From Puniceibacterium sp. (GTDB taxonomy: Bacteria; Pseudomonadota; Alphaproteobacteria; Rhodobacterales; Rhodobacteraceae): DNA of 49,612 bases. The stretch spans positions 1 through 49,612 of the forward strand of contig JAGXGV010000070.1 of assembly GCA_024636635.1 (NCBI GenBank). The letters are read 5' to 3'. A program made the position numbers and the translations under genes. Below the pieces are notes generated by a model that ran no database searches, was not told where the DNA came from, and was given only the letters and a program-made list of their open reading frames with translations. This document shows, one piece after another, positions 46,154 through 49,612 of this stretch (its first letter is position 1; each line of letters opens with the position of its first letter).

Positions 46154-46181
46154 AAAACGGCGACCCAAAGGCCGCCGTTTT
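46154..46181. terminator. bidirectional terminator between ubiB and the orphan small gene
   Basis: AAAACGGCG at 46154-46162 pairs perfectly with CGCCGTTTT at 46173-46181 across a 10-base loop. It ends in T runs on both strands, 38 bases after ubiB and 30 bases after the stop of the small minus-strand gene. It should end both convergent transcripts. Confidence 0.88.
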
Positions 46182-46211
46182 CGTATCTGTCGTGATCGCA
46201 AAGTCTGCGGA

Positions 46212-46421
46212 TCAGTCGGTGCCGCCGCCGTTGTCGTCACTTTCGCCAACGCTTGCTGCGATGCCGACGATCGCGGCTGCAGTGCCGATGACGAGCAGCG
46301 GGCTGATTTCGACGCCCTGAGTCGAAACGAACGGGTCGGCGGTTTTGGTTTCGGCAGCGACCGGCAGTGCGGCCGATGCGGCAACGGCAGCGGCCGCTAC
46401 GAGGATCGAAAGCTTTTTCAT
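46212..46421 (-). CDS. orphan small secreted protein, GfcA/YjbE-like
   Basis: A 69-residue protein with a clear signal peptide (MKKLSILVAAAAVAASAALP, cleavage near AAE at about residue 23) and a short mature part. ATG 46421 has GGAGA 6 bases upstream; the in-frame start at 46484 would add a non-signal leader. The mature part has VSTQG, a hydrophobic glycine/alanine stretch GTAAAIVGIAAS, and a Gly/Asp-rich tail. The VSTQG and GIAAS blocks occur in the same order in the small secreted protein of the polysaccharide locus at 24.5 kb, so the two look like paralogues. It lies alone between ubiB and flgD with its own terminator. Function unknown. Confidence 0.72.
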   Translation of the reverse strand: MKKLSILVAAAAVAASAALPVAAETKTADPFVSTQGVEISPLLVIGTAAAIVGIAASVGESDDNGGGTD

Positions 46422-46774
46422 AATCTTCTCCAGACTGTACAACACGGGCGCAAAAGCGCCCCGTGGGTTGGAACCTACACGCAATCCCGATAGCGTTCAA
46501 ACACGATTTCGTTCGGCTTGCAGACAATTCGACCCCATTTCGCAGTCGCGGCATTTGGGCAACATAACAGGGGCCTGCCACAGGATTGGGCGCCGGATCA
46601 TACCTGTGCCACCCGGCATAATCTGCTTATCTTACAGTGTTTTGAACGACGAAGCGACTTCTCAGGGACAGGCGGTTTTCCAGTCCCACCCACACGCCCA
46701 AGGATTGGGCTGTTTTCTGCTTGGACCCCGCACCCCGCTGCCCGGGGCAGGCAACTCATGTAAGGCCACGGGGG
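46422..46774. other. intergenic region before the orphan small gene and after flgD
   Basis: About 350 bases. The left end must hold the leftward promoter of the orphan small gene. The right end (46733-46747) has a weak hairpin CCCCG-CTGCC-CGGGG near the flgD stop. In between, two plus-strand stems end in a T-rich tail and are listed separately as a possible small RNA. No protein-coding frame longer than a few dozen codons is convincing here. Confidence 0.5.
46665..46720 (+). ncRNA. candidate small RNA 3' end: two stems and a terminator with no gene upstream
   Basis: On the plus strand GGGAC/GTCCC (46665-46669 and 46683-46687) is followed by the perfect stem GCCCAA-GGA-TTGGGC (46696-46710) and then TGTTTTCTGCTT. 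This is the shape of a rho-independent terminator, yet no plus-strand gene precedes it (ubiB already ends at its own terminator at 46154). CATAAT at 46618-46623 is a possible -10 box but lacks a good -35. Speculative. Confidence 0.28.
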
Positions 46775-47476
46775 TCAGTCCGGTGCGCGGATGCCCGAAA
46801 CCAGCGATGACTCGATCTCGGTTCCGCCTGAAAGTCGCAACAGAATCGTACCGTCGCTGATGCGCGCCTCCTGGATTCCGCTGTAGACTTGGGACTGCCG
46901 TGTGTCGATCAGAGTGCCGTTCTGATAGCTTTCGATCTCGAATTTGTAGATGCCATTGGGATATCGCGTGCCTGTGTCATCCAGACCGGCCCAGACCACC
47001 GCCTCCTCTCCGACGGGAATTGTTTCGCGTGATATGATAGTATCAGAGGCGTTCCGCACCACCAGCGTCGCCGTGTCCGCGGTTTCGGCATAATCAGGAC
47101 GCAGGTGAATTTGCGCGCCGACAAAAGCGACGGGCGCGCGGGCCAGTGCCTCCATTCCGACCCAGCCGGCGAGCTGGCCGAGTGTGCCACCGCCCATCTG
47201 GTCGCCCAGCGCACGCAGCAGATCGTTGGTCAGAACCTGCTGCTCCACCGAAGAGAAGGTGGCAAGCTGGACGGCATAATCCGAGGAATCCACCGGATTG
47301 AGCGGATCCTGATTTTTCATCTGGACGGTCAGCATGCGCAGGAAGGTTTCGAAATCCGCGCTTATGCCGCGACCGCTGCCACTGCCAGGCGCCGCGGAGG
47401 AGCCCTCGGCGGCACCCGCACCGTTCTGTGACCTGAGGTCGCTGTAGGCGGGCGGGGTGGTATTCGGGATGTCCAT
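46775..47476 (-). CDS. flgD: flagellar hook capping protein FlgD
   Basis: A 233-residue scaffold that caps the growing flagellar hook so that hook subunits can add on. The conserved N-terminal block is FLRMLTVQMKNQDPLNPVDS followed by DYAVQLATFSSVEQQVLTND. The C-terminal FlgD Ig-like/Tudor region has VVWAGLDDTGTRYPNGIYKF. It lacks a cleavable signal, as expected for export through the flagellar type III system. ATG 47476 has AGGAG 6 bases upstream and lies 9 bases after fliK, so both are one operon. Confidence 0.94.
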   Translation of the reverse strand: MDIPNTTPPAYSDLRSQNGAGAAEGSSAAPGSGSGRGISADFETFLRMLTVQMKNQDPLNPVDSSDYAVQLATFSSVEQQVLTNDLLRALGDQMGGGTLGQLAGWVGMEALARAPVAFVGAQIHLRPDYAETADTATLVVRNASDTIISRETIPVGEEAVVWAGLDDTGTRYPNGIYKFEIESYQNGTLIDTRQSQVYSGIQEARISDGTILLRLSGGTEIESSLVSGIRAPD

Positions 47477-47485
47477 AGTGGCTCC

Positions 47486-49438
47486 TTAAAGGCGTAGGTC
47501 CAGACCGTCGCGCGCGGCGGTCAGAGGCGTCTGGCGCAAAGTCTCTATCTCTGTGGCAGTGTCGCCCGCCGCAGGGTCAGGCTGGCGCGCATCACGCGGG
47601 GCATTCCCCGGACCCGAGTCACCGCCATGTCGTCCAAATGTAAAATCCACCCGGCTATAGCCAAGATCGCTCAGCTCCCGGTGCAACTGGTCAATGTGCC
47701 GTCGGAGCAGATCCAGAGTTTCCGGACGTTCCGAAGTGATGTGCATCACCATGCCCTGGTCCACGCTGACCATATGCATGCGCACGCGCCCAAGCTCCTC
47801 CGGATTCAGGCGCAGTTCGACCGGGCCATCCTGCAACTTGCCCGTGACCTCGAACATCTGACGCAGAACCGTTGCCGCCTGGTCGCTGCGAAGGGCATGG
47901 GGCGCAACGGGGGTGTGCGAAGCCTGCGCCGCATTGCGCGAATCTGACGCGGTGCCGACCAGCAGCACGAAATTGTCCCTGTCGAACGGTTCCGCTGCAT
48001 GGCTGCTCTCGGCATTAATGGTGGCAGCAGCCGGTTGGAGGGGCGAAAGCGTAAATGTCTCGGTGCGGCTTGCATCAGGTGGCAGCCTTTTTGCGGCTTT
48101 GCCGACTGGCGTGTCAGCACTCGGTTCGCTGCGCTGTACACTCCGCAGGAAACGGCTCATCGAAAGGGCTGTCCGTGCAATACCTTCGGGCGGGATTTGG
48201 GTCGATTTCTGTTTGGAAGGGAGTGTTGGATCGGGCAAAGCAGGAGCGTCTGTCGCTGGCCCGGCGTCCTCTGAGGATGTCGGGGACGGTTCGCGGGACA
48301 GGGGTCCGGTGTGTGGAGTATCCAGACCAATCGTCGAGAACGTCGCCGGTGCCGAAACTAGCGGGTCTGCATGCCGGAGAAAGGCCACTTGAGTGCGGTC
48401 GGAAATGTCGGCCGACCTGGCACTGGTTGTCAATTCGCTGGGTTCCGCAGACACTTTCGCCGCTCGGGTGCCCATATCGATTACCTTGGGGTCGCGCCAG
48501 GCCGCAGTGTCGGCTGATCGTGTTCCGGATGTCGGCGTCCCGCGCTGCGGCGCCGCAGGCTTAGACTGATCACCGGCCGGCCCGAAATTCGCGTCGGCCA
48601 GAACCCTTTCGGCGACCTCGCCGGGCATGGCAGGACCGGTCCCGGCGCGAAACCGCTGTAGCGCCTCCTGCACTTCCGTCTGTCCTGTCGAGGCGATGGG
48701 CACCCGCAGATTGACAAGGTCCGGTGTACCTGGCACGAGCGGAGCGTTCAGTCGTGGACGGTCGTGCCGTTCGAGCACAGGCAGGGTCGCAGAGTGCAAT
48801 TCGGGCAACGCGCGAATCGCCCTGTCTGCTGCCTTTCCGACGTCGCGGCCGGGAATTATCCGCCCAATGCCCTCCGGAGCGGACGCTTCGGGTTCTTTCC
48901 GGAACGCTTTTTTGCGGAGCACTTCCGGCGCGGCGGTCGTCCTCGTGCGTTCCACAGCGGCTCGGCCAGAGTATTCCGTGCCTGGTGCTATCGCTTGGTC
49001 TGGCATGTCTGCCAAGGGTACATGGGGCTGTATCGCAGACACTGCGCCCGGTTGTGATGGCGCATCATCTCCATCCAACGCCTGCGCAGCAACGCGCCGG
49101 ACCTGCGGTTGGCGCCAAGACATATCCGCGTCAGCCGTTACATGGTGAAGGCCAGCTTCTTCCATATCCGGTGGTTCCGGGTTCGCTTCGTCCGGGACAG
49201 TCAAGGCATCGGCGTTGTTCACCTCGGGTGATTCTACGGTTTCCGGTTCAGCGATTTCTTCAGGAGTCCTGCCGCCGGTCGCGGATGACTGCGGTTGAGC
49301 ACCCGCCTCTGGCCGCCCCTCGCGATCCAGGGCGGCAAAGACCTCGGCGAAACCGTCTGCCGACGAAACGGATTCCGCAGAGGGCCAACCCAAGGCGCTT
49401 GGGGTCGCAAAGGCAATGGAATTTATGTTCGGTACCAT
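47486..49438 (-). CDS. fliK: flagellar hook-length control protein FliK
   Basis: A 650-residue molecular ruler that measures the hook and switches the export gate to filament proteins. The long N-terminal and middle parts are low-complexity (Ala, Pro, Glu, Ser, Thr), as usual for FliK. The C-terminal switch domain (about residues 530-620) shows the family block GPVELRLNPEELGRVRMHMV with VDQGMVMHITSERPETLDLL and RRHIDQLHRELSDLGYSRVD. ATG 49438 has GGAG 6 bases upstream. It is upstream of flgD in the same operon, but no other flagellar gene is within the window. Confidence 0.93.
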   Translation of the reverse strand: MVPNINSIAFATPSALGWPSAESVSSADGFAEVFAALDREGRPEAGAQPQSSATGGRTPEEIAEPETVESPEVNNADALTVPDEANPEPPDMEEAGLHHVTADADMSWRQPQVRRVAAQALDGDDAPSQPGAVSAIQPHVPLADMPDQAIAPGTEYSGRAAVERTRTTAAPEVLRKKAFRKEPEASAPEGIGRIIPGRDVGKAADRAIRALPELHSATLPVLERHDRPRLNAPLVPGTPDLVNLRVPIASTGQTEVQEALQRFRAGTGPAMPGEVAERVLADANFGPAGDQSKPAAPQRGTPTSGTRSADTAAWRDPKVIDMGTRAAKVSAEPSELTTSARSADISDRTQVAFLRHADPLVSAPATFSTIGLDTPHTGPLSREPSPTSSEDAGPATDAPALPDPTLPSKQKSTQIPPEGIARTALSMSRFLRSVQRSEPSADTPVGKAAKRLPPDASRTETFTLSPLQPAAATINAESSHAAEPFDRDNFVLLVGTASDSRNAAQASHTPVAPHALRSDQAATVLRQMFEVTGKLQDGPVELRLNPEELGRVRMHMVSVDQGMVMHITSERPETLDLLRRHIDQLHRELSDLGYSRVDFTFGRHGGDSGPGNAPRDARQPDPAAGDTATEIETLRQTPLTAARDGLDLRL

Positions 49439-49497
49439 GTGTGCTCCGGGAATTCTTCCGTGTGGGGCACATTAGCTCGACTTTGTACGTTTTTGGT

Positions 49498-49612
49498 TCA
49501 GGTCCATGTCCAGAAGATGCCCTCGTTCGCTATTAACTCGAGCGCCTCGTCGAGAGGCATGACGACGCCGCCCATATCATCGACGTCCTCCCATCTGCGC
49601 CGGTGTGACCAG
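49498..49612 (-). CDS. unidentified protein, C-terminal end (partial)
   Basis: The minus strand carries the last 37 codons of a gene that enters from the right edge and ends VVMPLDEALELIANEGIFWT then W, T and the stop at 49500-49498. The part seen is acidic with several Trp; no known motif is visible. It lies 59 bases upstream of fliK on the same strand and could be a flagellar or a regulatory gene. No function is proposed. Confidence 0.5.
   Translation of the reverse strand, partial: WSHRRRWEDVDDMGGVVMPLDEALELIANEGIFWTWT

Overview
The window looks like chromosomal DNA from an alphaproteobacterium of the Rhodobacteraceae (Roseobacter/Rhodobacter type). It is GC-rich, genes are tightly packed, and it holds dnaA-dnaN-recF-(lysE family)-gyrB next to rpsT, mutM, ubiE and ubiB. 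It also has osmoregulated glucan genes, a glycine-betaine Rieske monooxygenase pair and flagellar fliK-flgD. This placement is inferred from gene content and protein style; there is no rRNA to confirm it.

Layout, left to right. Positions 1-455 are the end of an Mrp-type Na+/H+ antiporter operon (mrpF end, mrpG). Next come a PQQ-type sugar dehydrogenase, a GH25 lysozyme-like lipoprotein, a small two-helix membrane protein and a YihY/BrkB membrane protein. Positions 4886-9282 encode an RND efflux pump (inner-membrane pump and periplasmic adaptor). Positions 9627-11949 encode a Rieske oxygenase and its reductase (gbcA/gbcB type). A flippase-like membrane protein is divergent from opgH-opgG (osmoregulated periplasmic glucan synthesis). 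A RidA protein and a DadA-like flavin oxidoreductase form a unit that points away from a four-gene ynjF-ynjB-ynjC-ynjD cluster (CDP-alcohol phosphotransferase plus an ABC importer).

Positions 22938-29194 form an exopolysaccharide/capsule region. It has a GfcE/Wza-type export lipoprotein, a tiny Gly/Thr-rich secreted protein (GfcA/YjbE type), a YjbF/GfcB lipoprotein and a YjbH/GfcD outer-membrane protein, then a PPP-family metallophosphoesterase and an ExoY-type sugar transferase. A non-coding stretch of about 0.6 kb follows, then tRNA-His directly downstream of hisS, a fatty acid desaturase and an AEC transporter. The replication block (gyrB, lysE family, recF, dnaN, dnaA) reads leftward and is followed by rpsT, an enoyl-CoA hydratase, mutM, ubiE-ubiB, a second orphan GfcA/YjbE-like small secreted protein, and flgD and fliK.

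No transposase, prophage, CRISPR array or defence island was seen. The best leads for something not well described are: the rearranged gfc/yjb locus with a strong terminator behind its small secreted protein, and a second copy of that protein 22 kb away; the ynjFBCD cluster, where a lipid-head-group enzyme travels with an uncharacterised importer; a 12-bp tandem repeat inside the signal peptide of the RND adaptor; upstream reading frames that overlap the starts of dnaA and the dadA-like gene; and an orphan terminator near 46.7 kb that may end a small RNA.
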